DNA of 64,000 nt from Aurelia coerulea (lineage: Eukaryota; Cnidaria; Scyphozoa; Semaeostomeae; Ulmaridae): the NCBI GenBank assembly GCA_039566865.1, contig CM076944.1, forward strand, positions 14,592,501 to 14,656,500, in the 5' to 3' direction. A program made the translations under genes and the position numbers. Numbering within the stretch: the first letter of the stretch is position 1; each line of letters starts with the position of its first letter. Shown in pieces: positions 1-9,613 of this stretch. The notes under the pieces were generated by a model that did not search any database, was not told the origin of the DNA, and was given only the letters and a program-made list of their open reading frames with translations.

Positions 1-1983
1 TTGCAAAATCCAAGATTTTCAGAAATCTTAACTGTACCCAGGGCAATTACTGCAAGGCAGCAAAAAGCTGCAATAAATCAAGCAAACTTGCAGATTGAGA
101 CAATGACTGACTTACTCCTGCAGTCAACAGGCATGCAAGTGACACTGTCAGACTCCTGTGTTCCAGTGCAGCTACTTAAAAAGGATGGGAAAAGTTTTCA
201 CTTTGCAAAAAAATCTGACCTTTCCTTGTGGCTGTACAAAAAGTATGATTCTGCTTTTTTGAACCAACATCAATTTGACACGACAACAGAATCACTGGCA
301 AGTGTCACTTGTATAATTAAAGACTGCATGTTTGAGTTTAGATCCCTTGACATACCAACATGTACATACAAAGAAATGGCAAATACCATTTTAGACAAGA
401 CTGTCATTCCCATTGCTCGCAGATATGCAAACAGAGACAGGCATTTTACCCTTATTCAAACTTTTGACAGGCGTGCTGATCAAACAAAAGGTTGCACTGA
501 AGTAACAAGGGCTTCTGCTCCCGTTTCACCACTTGAATATAGTGGTATACAGGTTGATGAGCATGAACAAATAAAGGCATTCAAAACAAGATGGTTAGAC
601 AGGGACAATGGCCGCAGAAAGATTATAACATCATATGTGCGCTCATGCCAGAATTTGTCTTTCCTGACTGGAAAAAATTTGCCAAAGAACTTCACACATG
701 TCATAATTGGGGGAAATGCAGGGATCTTTGTGGCTTATTCTGTTGATAGCATTGGGAATGTCAGTTTGCTTACTCATGATTATGCATGTTTTCATGCAGA
801 AGCTGACACTGTGGTATTTTTTGCTTTGAAACGTTTCTTGCTGAATACATCTTATGTCACTGGGAGTTCAATAGTCATTGCTTGTCCTGAGGCAGATAAT
901 GTCACAATATTATTGTTAAAACATCAGCTTTTGAAAAATCTATTGGAACAATACTCAATCCATCTGTATTGTACAGTGCATAACAAGGTTGTTGATGTAA
1001 CAACAGGGAAAACAACTAAAAAACCCAAGGAATCAGCAAATATTGAGGAATTCAGGGCTCTCAGCTCAAAAGTAAAAATGGACTTCTATCTTGATGTTGG
1101 TAAATTGTATCATCTATTAGGCACCAGTGAACATCTAAATGAAACTTTGAATCCAATTGAAAGCCTAGGTGCCCTCAGCATCTATACTGGAAATGACAAA
1201 AGTCCTGGCATAAGGCATGTAACCAAGTCACTTGCTCTAACAGTATATCATGAAGCCTGCAAAGAAGGTGAGCTTACCACACTTGTTGATGAAAATGGCT
1301 TGTTGACTGACAGTGAGTGTTGTAAAAGATCATTTCGGTTACTCTTTGCCAGGATATACTTCCATATGTATAGAGTTTATGTACGTAAACTGAGAAATGT
1401 TACATGGGATTCATTGATTCAGGATGGTGATCCTAACTTTCGGCTACTGAGGGACATAGGCTGTCAATATGCCAAGGGCCAATTAGACAAGACACCTCCA
1501 GTTGATAGTGCTTTGGATGAGATATTCTTGAGATCAGTGTTTCAGGCCAATGAATACGATCAAATTTTTGAAGAGTCTATAACATACTTGGATCCATTGA
1601 ACCATGGTTTTGAAGAAATTAAAGGTGGTCTTAGACCAATTTTGAATCGAAATATTGGCCAAGGTGGTAGTGGCCAAGTTGTTATTCGCCAGGTAGACTC
1701 TGCAGTATGTGAAGGCTTGGAAAATGATTCTCAGGAAAATGCTGCTGACATCAGTTGTGACTGTTTAGAGGCTGGCATTGATGAAGCCGGTATTCCTGAT
1801 GATGGGAACATCCCTCTCAGCGACAGTCTCTTGGCAGCTTTGGATTGTAGTTACGACCTCAATTTAACACAACAAAATATATTTGATGTCACCATTGGAA
1901 ACGTTGAAGGGAATGATGATGAGGGCTCTGAAGAACAGTCAGGTTTATTTGATTTCACCAAATGGTTGGACTCTAAAAGATAA
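1..1983 (+). CDS. FEN1/PIN-like nuclease-domain protein, 5' end outside window
   Basis: The frame is open from the window edge to TAA at 1981-1983 (660 codons). The first codon is TTG and nothing marks a start, so the N-terminus is missing. Three acidic clusters stand in the order seen in FEN1/XPG nucleases: HAEADT (265-270), PEADN (296-300) and TGND (396-399), matching the family pattern EAEA / TxDxD / GCD. Many uncharacterised invertebrate proteins share the first two blocks as HEEADT and SPDTD. The segment between 300 and 395 matches the helical part of that fold in spacing only. The C-terminal 100 residues are acidic and probably disordered. No introns are visible, which suits a transposon-derived or retroposed gene. 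The family is recognised by pattern; substrate and role are unknown. It could be a domesticated element protein. Confidence 0.55.
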   Translation: MQNPRFSEILTVPRAITARQQKAAINQANLQIETMTDLLLQSTGMQVTLSDSCVPVQLLKKDGKSFHFAKKSDLSLWLYKKYDSAFLNQHQFDTTTESLASVTCIIKDCMFEFRSLDIPTCTYKEMANTILDKTVIPIARRYANRDRHFTLIQTFDRRADQTKGCTEVTRASAPVSPLEYSGIQVDEHEQIKAFKTRWLDRDNGRRKIITSYVRSCQNLSFLTGKNLPKNFTHVIIGGNAGIFVAYSVDSIGNVSLLTHDYACFHAEADTVVFFALKRFLLNTSYVTGSSIVIACPEADNVTILLLKHQLLKNLLEQYSIHLYCTVHNKVVDVTTGKTTKKPKESANIEEFRALSSKVKMDFYLDVGKLYHLLGTSEHLNETLNPIESLGALSIYTGNDKSPGIRHVTKSLALTVYHEACKEGELTTLVDENGLLTDSECCKRSFRLLFARIYFHMYRVYVRKLRNVTWDSLIQDGDPNFRLLRDIGCQYAKGQLDKTPPVDSALDEIFLRSVFQANEYDQIFEESITYLDPLNHGFEEIKGGLRPILNRNIGQGGSGQVVIRQVDSAVCEGLENDSQENAADISCDCLEAGIDEAGIPDDGNIPLSDSLLAALDCSYDLNLTQQNIFDVTIGNVEGNDDEGSEEQSGLFDFTKWLDSKR

Positions 1984-2225
1984 ACAAAATCATTTCAGTC
2001 ACATATTGTGACAGAAGAGCAAATTTTGTATATAGTGTAATATTATCCTGTTAGGTTTGATTTTGTTGGCAAATGCCTTTTGTTCTGTTCTGTTCTGTTC
2101 TGGTTTGTACATAGTTCTGTTCTGGTTTGTATATATAAATGTATATGTATTGGTAAACATCAGCTCTGTATGCTGATGGTTACTGCTTGAAGGCCTCATA
2201 TGCATCTCATGGCAAAAACATGCAA
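1984..2225. other. 3' flank of the PIN-like ORF with a TTCTG microsatellite
   Basis: AT-rich sequence follows the stop. About four TTCTG repeats sit near 2083-2106 and are echoed in the next 30 bases. No clear gene is seen. It may be the 3' UTR. Confidence 0.4.
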
Positions 2226-3231
2226 CATGAACTTGAACCACCTCTTCATAATTCTAAGTACACTCATTTTAACCAACTCTTCCTTGTTCTAGATACACTT
2301 CTTGAACCACCTCTTCATGGTTCCACATTCACTAACTTGAACCACCTCTCCCTGGTTCTAGATACACTCAATTGAACCACCTCTTCCTGGTTCTAATCAC
2401 ACTCAATTGAACCATCTCTTCCTGGTTCTAACCACACTTATAATTGAACCATCTCTTTCTGCTTCTAAATACACTGATTTGAACCACCTCTCCCTGGTTC
2501 TAGATACACTCAATTGAACCACCTCTTCCTGCTTCTAATCACACTCAATTGAACCATCTCTTCCTGGTTCTAAGCACATAATTGAACCACTCTTCATGGT
2601 TCTAGATACACTCAATTGAACCATCTCTTCCTGCTTCTAAATACACTGACTTGAACCACCTCTTCATGGTTTTAAACGCACTTATAATTGAACCACCTCT
2701 TCCTGGTTCTAACCACACTTAATTGAACCACCTCTTCATGGTTCTAAATTCACTGACTTGAACCACCTCTTCATGGTTCTAGATACACTCAATTGAACCA
2801 TCTCTTCCTGCTTCTAAATACACTGACTTGAACCACCTCTTCATGGTTCTAAACGCACTTATAATTGAACCACCTCTTCCTGGTTCTAACCACACTTAAT
2901 TGAACCACCTCTTCCTGGTTCTAAATACACTTCCTTGAACCACCTCTTCCTGTTTCTAAGTACACTTCCTTGAACCACCTCTTCATGGTTCTAAATTCAC
3001 TGACTTGAACTACCTCTTCCTGGTTCTAAATACACTTCCTTGAACCACCTCTTCCTGGTTCTAAATTCACTGACTTGAACCACCTCTTCATGGTTCTAAA
3101 TACACTTCCTTGAACCATCTCTTCCTGGTTCTAAATTCACTGACTTGAACCACCTCTTCATGGTTCTAAATACCCTTCCTTGAACCACCTCTTCATGGTT
3201 CTAAATACACTTCCTTGAACCACCTCTTCCA
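2226..3231. repeat. 34-35 bp minisatellite, about 29 copies
   Basis: Tandem units carry the core TTGAACCACCTCTTCCTGG followed by TTCTAA and a variable CACT-containing linker. Each unit contains the inverted pair GAACCA / TGGTTC separated by 8 bases. Variants (CATGG or CTGCT in the core, linkers AAATACACT, ACCACACTT or AAACGCACTT) recur in the same order at about 2610-2755 and 2788-2920, which indicates a higher-order repeat made by block duplication. Confidence 0.95.
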
Positions 3232-3560
3232 CAAACAAACTCAACTAAACTGTTCATTCACAGCAAACTGGCAATAACCTAGTGTTTGTATGTAAGAAAA
3301 GAACTGCCAATTAATAATCAGATAAATCTAAAAATTACGCAACAGAGATACAGTTCAATTTAATAATGTTTGCTGCCGCTGCTTGACACATGAAAACTAG
3401 CAAACGAGCTATCTTACACCTACGATACCATCATTTGTGCCCGATTCGTTTGGTGTGCGTATCTGAACTGAAATAAACAAACGTTCAGTAAACGCAGCAA
3501 GCACAGATTCGCTTCAAATACCTAGTATCATAAGAGTTCATAAAAAATTGTAATAGTCGT
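3232..3560. other. Stretch with no gene seen
   Basis: AT-rich unique-looking sequence between the minisatellite and a possible promoter. No long ORF or repeat was recognised. Confidence 0.5.
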
Positions 3561-3562
3561 AC

Positions 3563-3730
3563 CTTTTGCCACTACTTCGACTGAATCTGTCCTTCATTCC
3601 CTTGAATCTCGCTTCGCAGCAACTCGTTCCTTTCTGCCGCCATTGCTGGTCTCCACGCAGCAGAACAGCAAAACAGGAGTGATTCCGCTAAGGCTAATTT
3701 GCATAAGTAAATCGTTAATGCGCATGCGAT
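3563..3730 (-). promoter_or_regulatory. Possible promoter and first exon of a leftward gene
   Basis: On the minus strand a palindromic NRF1-like site TGCGCATGCG (3719-3728) precedes a GC-richer stretch. One ATG at 3641-3643 opens a 23-codon frame. A second ATG at 3595-3597 opens MKDRFSRSSGK and runs into a plausible donor, AAAAG|GTACGA, at 3562/3563. The upstream short frame would then act as a uORF. No downstream exon was found on the minus strand to the left, so the call is weak; the site could be an unrelated CpG-rich spot. Confidence 0.22.
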
Positions 3731-3795
3731 CTGGAGCCCTTTTTCAGGAGATTCCTCGAGGCTGTCAACTTAGCCTGTTCGTATCCCCAACAAAT

Positions 3796-4240
3796 TGTCA
3801 AACATGATCATTTGTGTGCCGAATGAAAAGCAAGGCAAAGAGAATTTAGGCCAGAAACGACTTTCAGCTAATACAAAAGTCGACCTTGGCGCCACAAAGG
3901 ATCATGGTTAGCAGTGGCTCTTTAAATTGCTTATAATTCGCTGAAAAATAAAGTAAAATTCCTTGAAATTATAAGAAATTGTAGGTAGATATGTGTACTA
4001 TCCAATGATCTGAAAATCCAAAAATTGATCGGATAAAACTTTTTATCTTCCTGAAGGGGTACAGTAACCTTAAGATTAGACTTGGGTACATTTCATTTTG
4101 ACCGGAAGTACCATTTTTGATGACGTCAATAACGGTCATCTTTAGAAGTAATGTCACTATAACTCTTTGTGTGCGAGTCGAACGTGTTCGAAAATACAGT
4201 AAGACCCCGCATTTAAGAAACCAATTTTTCACACCTTAGC
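3796..4240 (-). repeat. Dispersed repeat R1, copy 1 (CRE+ETS module)
   Basis: This segment is the reverse complement of 15600-16040 over several blocks, including the stretch with CACAAAGGATCATGGTTAG. It contains CCGGAAGT (4102-4109) and TGACGTCA (4121-4128), 11 bases apart. Ends are not defined. Confidence 0.7.
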
Positions 4241-4265
4241 CTAAACACTTTCTTATATCTATGGA

Positions 4266-4457
4266 ACGCCGTTTGCACAAAAATGACATAAACATAGTTT
4301 ATGTTACATAAACTATGTTTATGTGCACATAAACTCAGTTTATGTAACATAAACATAGTTTATGTGCACATAAATAAAGTTTATGTACATAAACTATGTT
4401 TATGTGCACAAAAATGTACATAAACATAGTTTATGTCCATTTTTGTGCAAACGGCGT
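4266..4457. mobile_element. 192-bp hairpin MITE made of TTTATGT palindromes
   Basis: Perfect 20-bp terminal inverted repeats (ACGCCGTTTGCACAAAAATG at 4266-4285 and its complement at 4438-4457) enclose an interior built almost only from alternating ACATAAACATAGTTTATGT-type palindromes joined by GTGCAC or TTACAT. The whole unit can fold as one or several hairpins. No target duplication is evident and there is no coding capacity. Confidence 0.85.
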
Positions 4458-4879
4458 GGTGCCCATTGTTCTGAGACGCGTCTAAATTATTCCCCGAAGA
4501 TCAGTTTGCAAATTTCACTCTTTCACTCTTTCAAACACTCTTTCACTCTTTCTTGTGAATGCTTGGGAGAATTTAGAGTGAAGTCGGTTAACACGTTCCT
4601 CATAAAAGAGGGGAAAGACAGCACGTGCCGCGTCAATCTTGCACAGATTTGTTTCGAATATTGTTGGAAAGTATGGAAATTATACGTTTTTGCGTTTTCG
4701 GTCCTAAATAATTTATGATTAACGGTAAAATTAATTTTATGAATACTAAGAAACTAAACAAGGAGTCTTATTCGCGAAGAATTAGGCCCAAAGTTAAGAA
4801 ATCGAAATACAAAGTTCAGAGCCCAGGGGGGCGACTCGGTAGTTTAAGGTGAGGTGCCCGTACAACATTCGGGACGATT
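4458..4879. other. Stretch with no gene seen
   Basis: Contains a short CTTTCACTCTTTC direct repeat near 4516-4552. A 111-codon frame from 4383 begins inside the hairpin element and has no recognisable motif. Confidence 0.5.
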
Positions 4880-5215
4880 CAAAAAATTTGCCAAAATTTT
4901 TTGAGAGCTTAGTCCACATAGCCCTTTTGCAAAAGTGTTCACAATAGATTAAATTTGATTCTGCAATAGGGTTTACAAGAAGTCTGAAACAGATTTTTTG
5001 TTTTAATGTTGCAAAAGCGTTTCATGATTCAGTTTTTTTTTTAGTTTTTTTTAGTTTTTTTTAACGTTTGGTAACCAGTATGAATTCACAAATTTGCACA
5101 TCTCAAGATAAAATTTGCAATCGACTTTTTCACTACATATTCTGCAAGGTTTAATCTTTCAAACTAAACGACGATCATGAAAATCGAGTGAGTGCAAGCT
5201 AAGAAATTTGAATTT
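4880..5215 (+). repeat. Solo arm of foldback family FB2
   Basis: Matches the right arm at 57595-57930 in direct orientation and the left arm near 56865-57200 in reverse, with shared blocks such as GAGAGCTTA, TTGATTCTGCAATAG and CCAGTATGAATTC. The partner arm is absent here. Confidence 0.75.
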
Positions 5216-5325
5216 TGAATTAGCCATATGTGTATGTTATCAATGATTGTCAAGAACATAAATTGAAATTTAGATAAAAATCGGTTAATCAAAGACATCT
5301 TCATAGCAAATTCTTATGAGCCCTG

Positions 5326-6085
5326 CAGCATACGAGTCAAATCTTTCAATAGGGCACAGGGAAACCCGCAAATCTTCCAATTTCACGGTTATAACCCAAT
5401 GATATCGTCCTATTCCGATCACATGACTGAAAATAAGGCTTTCGAGATAACTTTTCGAGTACCTTCACAAAAATAAAAATGGATATTCGACTAATAAAGA
5501 TACAGAGCTGGTTTTACAACGAATCGATTCGAGAGGCCCCACTCCACATTTGTTTTTCTGCATTTGGTTAAAATCTCATCAGGGATCGACGTTACATCAA
5601 ACTTCATTCCTTCGAAAAGTGGCCTATGTTCAAGAATTCCTCAGGAACGCTACAAATAAGATATAGCTTTCAAAATTTCACATGTTACGTGAATTATGTC
5701 CAGGAATAGCATGAAAATATTTGTGTTTGATTTTTGAAAATCCTTGACGAATTAAAGCTATTTGCTGCCAAGAAACTAATGGGCCTACCTTCACCCGCAG
5801 CAGAATCCCAGTAATCGGCATTAAATCACGGCTTTTCGCAATAATAACCAGCGGATACATTTACGAAAGACTTCACCACAAATCTAATTTCTTTCCACCA
5901 TTTCATCATCGATAATGTTCGATAAAATGTGATAAGACTTTACAGCCTCAGCAGCAAACTGTCCAACCACCAACCACCGTCGATTAAAAGTTTTCTTGTT
6001 GCAAACACGTTGGAAGTCTTGCAAGACTTGCATAAAACAAAAGGTTTTGCAAGACTTAGGTCTCCCATATGACACAGCAAATTGA
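5326..6085 (+). repeat. Solo arm of the MULE-like palindromic element
   Basis: About 760 bp closely matching the left arms at 30438-31190 and 37628-38330. It starts at GCATACGAGTCAAATC and ends near GACACAGCAAATTG. The loop and second arm are missing, so this is a deleted or recombined copy. Confidence 0.85.
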
Positions 6086-6336
6086 AATCGGGTCTGGTTA
6101 TCAGGCTATACTAAGTGCTGATCCAAGTTTCTTATAAAAAATAACCTGTAGTGCTATTCACTTCATATAACCCCCGTTTTTTACAAAAACACGTTAAGAA
6201 TTTCTAAAGAAATTCCCCAAGCTAGCGAGCTCATCCCGTTGCCTTACTGGATGTTATCCCTGTAAGTAACTGAATAACCTTGAAATAACTGATGTGATCC
6301 CTTTATCGACAAAATGTTATCCGCGCAGACGCAGAA
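6086..6336. repeat. Edge of a GTTATCCCTGTAAGTAACTG tandem repeat
   Basis: After about 140 bases without recognised content, 6225-6336 carries GTTATCCCTGTAAGTAACTG and TGATGTGATCCC. The same repeat resumes after LINE-1 at 12919, so the 6.6 kb between is inserted DNA. Confidence 0.65.
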
Positions 6337-7952
6337 TAGGGTAAGGTGGGGTTAGACTCACGAAATAGTCCCAGTTATCGCAACAACGACAGCGACATCA
6401 ATGAAAACAGCAACAACAATATATATTTTTGCTCAAACTGGGACTTACGGACTTTCACATCAAAAAGTGGGACGAAAATAAACAATGGGCGCACAGATTT
6501 TTCTGTGCCCTTTGAAACGAGGTTAATGGCCTCTTTTCGGTGGTTGGAGAATTTCAGGAGCTGCGACGTGTTGGCGTGCACTATTGCTAGATGAAGATTG
6601 CCTTTAAAATGAGGAAATTCTTGTTGAAACTGAAAGGTTTGTCAATTCTTCGATTAAAGAAACATTCATGCGAATACTTGTGACTTTCGTTCATTGCTAA
6701 CATCACTCAAAACTTGAATTTCGAGACGTTTTATTATCTGAGGTTTGAGCTGACAATTTAGGCCCAACGCCATTACTCGCCTTTTCGTACAGCGTTGCTA
6801 TGGTTTCCATATCGGACATGAAATCGAGGGAAACAATTTCGTCCCAATTTTCAATGTGAAAGTCCATGAGTCGTAGTTATAGCGTCCATCAGCCTATCAA
6901 TAGCGATAACCTACGAACATATAATCAGTCTAAGGTGGGGTAATTTGAGTCTAAAATTAGCAAAATCTCAAAATGGATAGCTGGTAAAACGAGAACAAAA
7001 TACAAAACATTTCAAAAGTTTCGTTTAATTGACATTCAGTGCTTCTTCTTTCTTGGGAGAAAATCTCAGCTCTGACAAAGGCAGTTAAATATTTTTAAAA
7101 CATTTTCTCTTTTGGCAACTAAAATAGGCCTACTTTTTCCGACGAGCGGGAAAAGTGGGTCTATTTTCAAAACGTGTATTAAATCGGAATATGAAAGGCT
7201 AAATGATTAAAAAAATTAATGGACTTACATTTCCCAAATGTTCTCTATTCAATAAAATCACAGTCTTTGCCTTTTATCGCAAGCAATCCGTTCCCGCGAC
7301 GAAAATAAAACTACGGTCATTATGCTGTGATCCACCATCGTTGCGACTTGCAAGTTAGTGATCGAATTTGATAATAACAGTCAAAAAAAGATTTTTGCAG
7401 TATGTTTACTCCAATTTACTGGTTACCAGACAGCAACTGCGGTAATAGGAAACCCGTTTTCACATTTTAGACAGAAAACAACGTGGCAAGATGAATATAA
7501 GTGCGAAAATTTTAAGCAACTCAAGGCTTCGTTGAATTTGAATTATGGCTGAATTCTCAGTAGGCCCACATTACCCCACCTGGTAAAAAAATAAAAATAA
7601 AAAAAAGAACAATAGCGTCAATGACTTCGAAACAAACGTTATTTTATTTGTAAAAGACCAAACTCTCACCTCATGGTCATTAAATTGACCAGAAAAGCAA
7701 AACAACAGTGGCAGGAGAAAGTTTTACTGGGCTTTGAAATTCTTGCACAGTAGGCCGTTCAGTAAAGTTATTTTATAAATCGACTGGAGCTACATCTAAG
7801 ACGAATGTTTAATGTAAAAAGGTAGTTTATTATGTAGACATTAAAAGAAAAATAGCCAGCCTTTCTTCCATTTAATGAGGAAGGACATGTCTAGCGAAAA
7901 GCTCAGTAGACCCACTTTACCCCGTGGACCCACATTACCCCACCCTACCCTA
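6337..7952. mobile_element. Outer GGTGGGG-type DNA element, non-autonomous
   Basis: Left end TAGGGTAAGGTGGGGT and right end ACCCCACCCTACCCTA form imperfect terminal inverted repeats, with TA at both edges as a likely 2-bp target duplication. No transposase frame is present. An internal element of the same kind (6931-7585) sits inside. The superfamily is uncertain; TA duplication plus GGG ends would suit ISL2EU- or Tc1-type elements. Confidence 0.7.
6931..7585. mobile_element. Inner GGTGGGGTAAT element nested in the outer copy
   Basis: Left end TAAGGTGGGGTAATTTGAGT and right end CCACATTACCCCACCTGGTA are inverted repeats. Its first 270 bases are nearly the same as 7965-8230. Confidence 0.7.
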
Positions 7953-7964
7953 CTGAGTAACCAC

Positions 7965-8231
7965 TAGGGTAGGGTGGGGTAATGTGGATCTAAAATGAGC
8001 AAAATCTCAACATGGATAGCTGGTAAAACGAGACTAAAATGCAAAACATTTCAAAAGTTTCGTTTAATTGACATTCAGTGCTTCTCTTTCTTGGGAAAAA
8101 ATCTCAGCTCTGACAAAGGCAGTTAAATATTGTTAAAAATTTTCTCTTTTGGCAACTAAAATAGGCCCACTTTTTCCGACGAGCGGGAAAAGTGGGTCTA
8201 ATTCCAAAACTTGTACAAAATTGGAATATGA
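7965..8231 (+). mobile_element. Left part of a third GGTGGGGTAAT element, cut by LINE-1
   Basis: Starts TAGGGTAGGGTGGGGTAATG head-to-head with the right end of the outer element, only 12 bases away. It aligns with 6931-7200 until about 8230, where LINE-1 begins. No right end is found after LINE-1. Confidence 0.7.
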
Positions 8232-8293
8232 CAGTCAGGTTCGCATGTGTAACTTTTGATTCGCATCATTCGCACGGCTCATATTATATTATC

Positions 8294-9586
8294 ATGGAAA
8301 CATTGATCGTATCCTCAATCAATCAAATTCGTCAAAGCAAGAAGAGGCCTGATACTGATGTTATCTTGAAACGAATGCAGAAACAAGCAGCAAAAGTTTT
8401 GACAAGCATGATCGAAAACGGCCTAATTGAAAACCGCCCCAGCGATGGCGAGGAGTCTCTGTGGGTAACAGAATCAGATGAAACGGACAGCTCATCTTCA
8501 CACTCCATTACAGACGAGATTGTGTCTGGTGATGCTGGTGTTTCCACACAGCCAAATGGTATTATTGATAATGGCAATGAAGCGAAATGGGCTGATTTTG
8601 AAAGTTTTAAGAAATTCATTCACGGTGAAGTTCTCGATTTGAAAGCAACGGTTGCTAGCCGAAACACAGGTAGTACACCCGAAAAAAGCAGCTCTCCCGA
8701 TTACGAGCGTGCCTTCATCCGAAGCCTAGAGCATCGTATTATTTCCTTAGAGAAACAGCTGGATTCGAAGCAGAAGACAATCGATAAATTGTTGGAAGAT
8801 CGCTTCGAAAGGGCCATGTTTCCTGATCGGGCTATGTTTTTTCCTAATTTTCATGCGGAGGAGCTCCAGGTCCCTGCCACAGTTGCAGAACACAACAGAG
8901 ACAATTCTCGAGACAATTCGCTCAAACATCCATCACAAAAGACCATTGAATTGAATAAAAGGACACTGAATGCTGAAACAAAGGGCCCCAAGACAATTAC
9001 AACTGGAAACAAAAGCGCTTCCGTATCTTCAAGTAAACAACAATTTCAAGCAACAGAATCTGAGGAAAAATCGAAATGCAGCGGCTCAACAGACAAAAAG
9101 CGAATTGTCATCATCGGAGATTCGATGGTTAATAACATCCAGGAAAATGGTTTAAACAAACATCACCACGTCCAAATCAAGCGCCACGGTGGAGCAACAA
9201 CTTTGGATGTGAAAGATTTTATCAAACCAATCGTTCGAAAAAAACCCGATCTGATAATTATTCATGCAGGAACTAATGATTTGACTGATAATGAAGCAAA
9301 AACTGCTGAAACTCTCACCGAAATAATTGAATCAGCCAGAGATGTGTCTCCTCAGACTGAAATCGTTATTTCATCCGTTATCACAAGACAAGACAAGCCA
9401 GGTATGCCTAAGAAAGTCAAGAATCTGAACAAAGTCATTGATGAGGTTTGTGAAAAATATAATATTAAAGTGATGTCCAATTCAAATGTTGGTGGTGAAT
9501 GCCTCAGTACTAAGAAACTACACCTAAATCAGAAAGGAAACTCTGTATTCGCAAGAAACCTTCTTAAATTTATCAGTGATTATTGA
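8294..9586 (+). CDS. LINE-1 ORF1: coiled coil plus SGNH esterase-like domain
   Basis: Encodes 430 residues from the ATG at 8294. The frame extends upstream to 8192, but that part lies in the MITE flank, so 8294 is preferred. A charged acidic N-terminal region is followed by a predicted coiled coil (heptad-like RSLEHRIISLEKQLDSKQ) and a C-terminal SGNH-type hydrolase domain: GDS at 275-277 (candidate nucleophile S277), GTND at 326-329, and LHLN with H410. The usual Asp three residues before the His is Lys here. ORF1 proteins with such esterase domains are known in CR1-type LINEs and bind RNA or membranes. The stop is TGA followed by ACT, and ORF2 continues in the same frame. Confidence 0.85.
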   Translation: METLIVSSINQIRQSKKRPDTDVILKRMQKQAAKVLTSMIENGLIENRPSDGEESLWVTESDETDSSSSHSITDEIVSGDAGVSTQPNGIIDNGNEAKWADFESFKKFIHGEVLDLKATVASRNTGSTPEKSSSPDYERAFIRSLEHRIISLEKQLDSKQKTIDKLLEDRFERAMFPDRAMFFPNFHAEELQVPATVAEHNRDNSRDNSLKHPSQKTIELNKRTLNAETKGPKTITTGNKSASVSSSKQQFQATESEEKSKCSGSTDKKRIVIIGDSMVNNIQENGLNKHHHVQIKRHGGATTLDVKDFIKPIVRKKPDLIIIHAGTNDLTDNEAKTAETLTEIIESARDVSPQTEIVISSVITRQDKPGMPKKVKNLNKVIDEVCEKYNIKVMSNSNVGGECLSTKKLHLNQKGNSVFARNLLKFISDY

Positions 9587-9613
9587 ACTGTTGAGAATGA
9601 TAATCAACCTATT

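Noticed and set aside
1..3. TTG at the window edge as the start codon of the PIN-like ORF
   Set aside because: The frame simply runs off the window. TTG is not a usual animal start.
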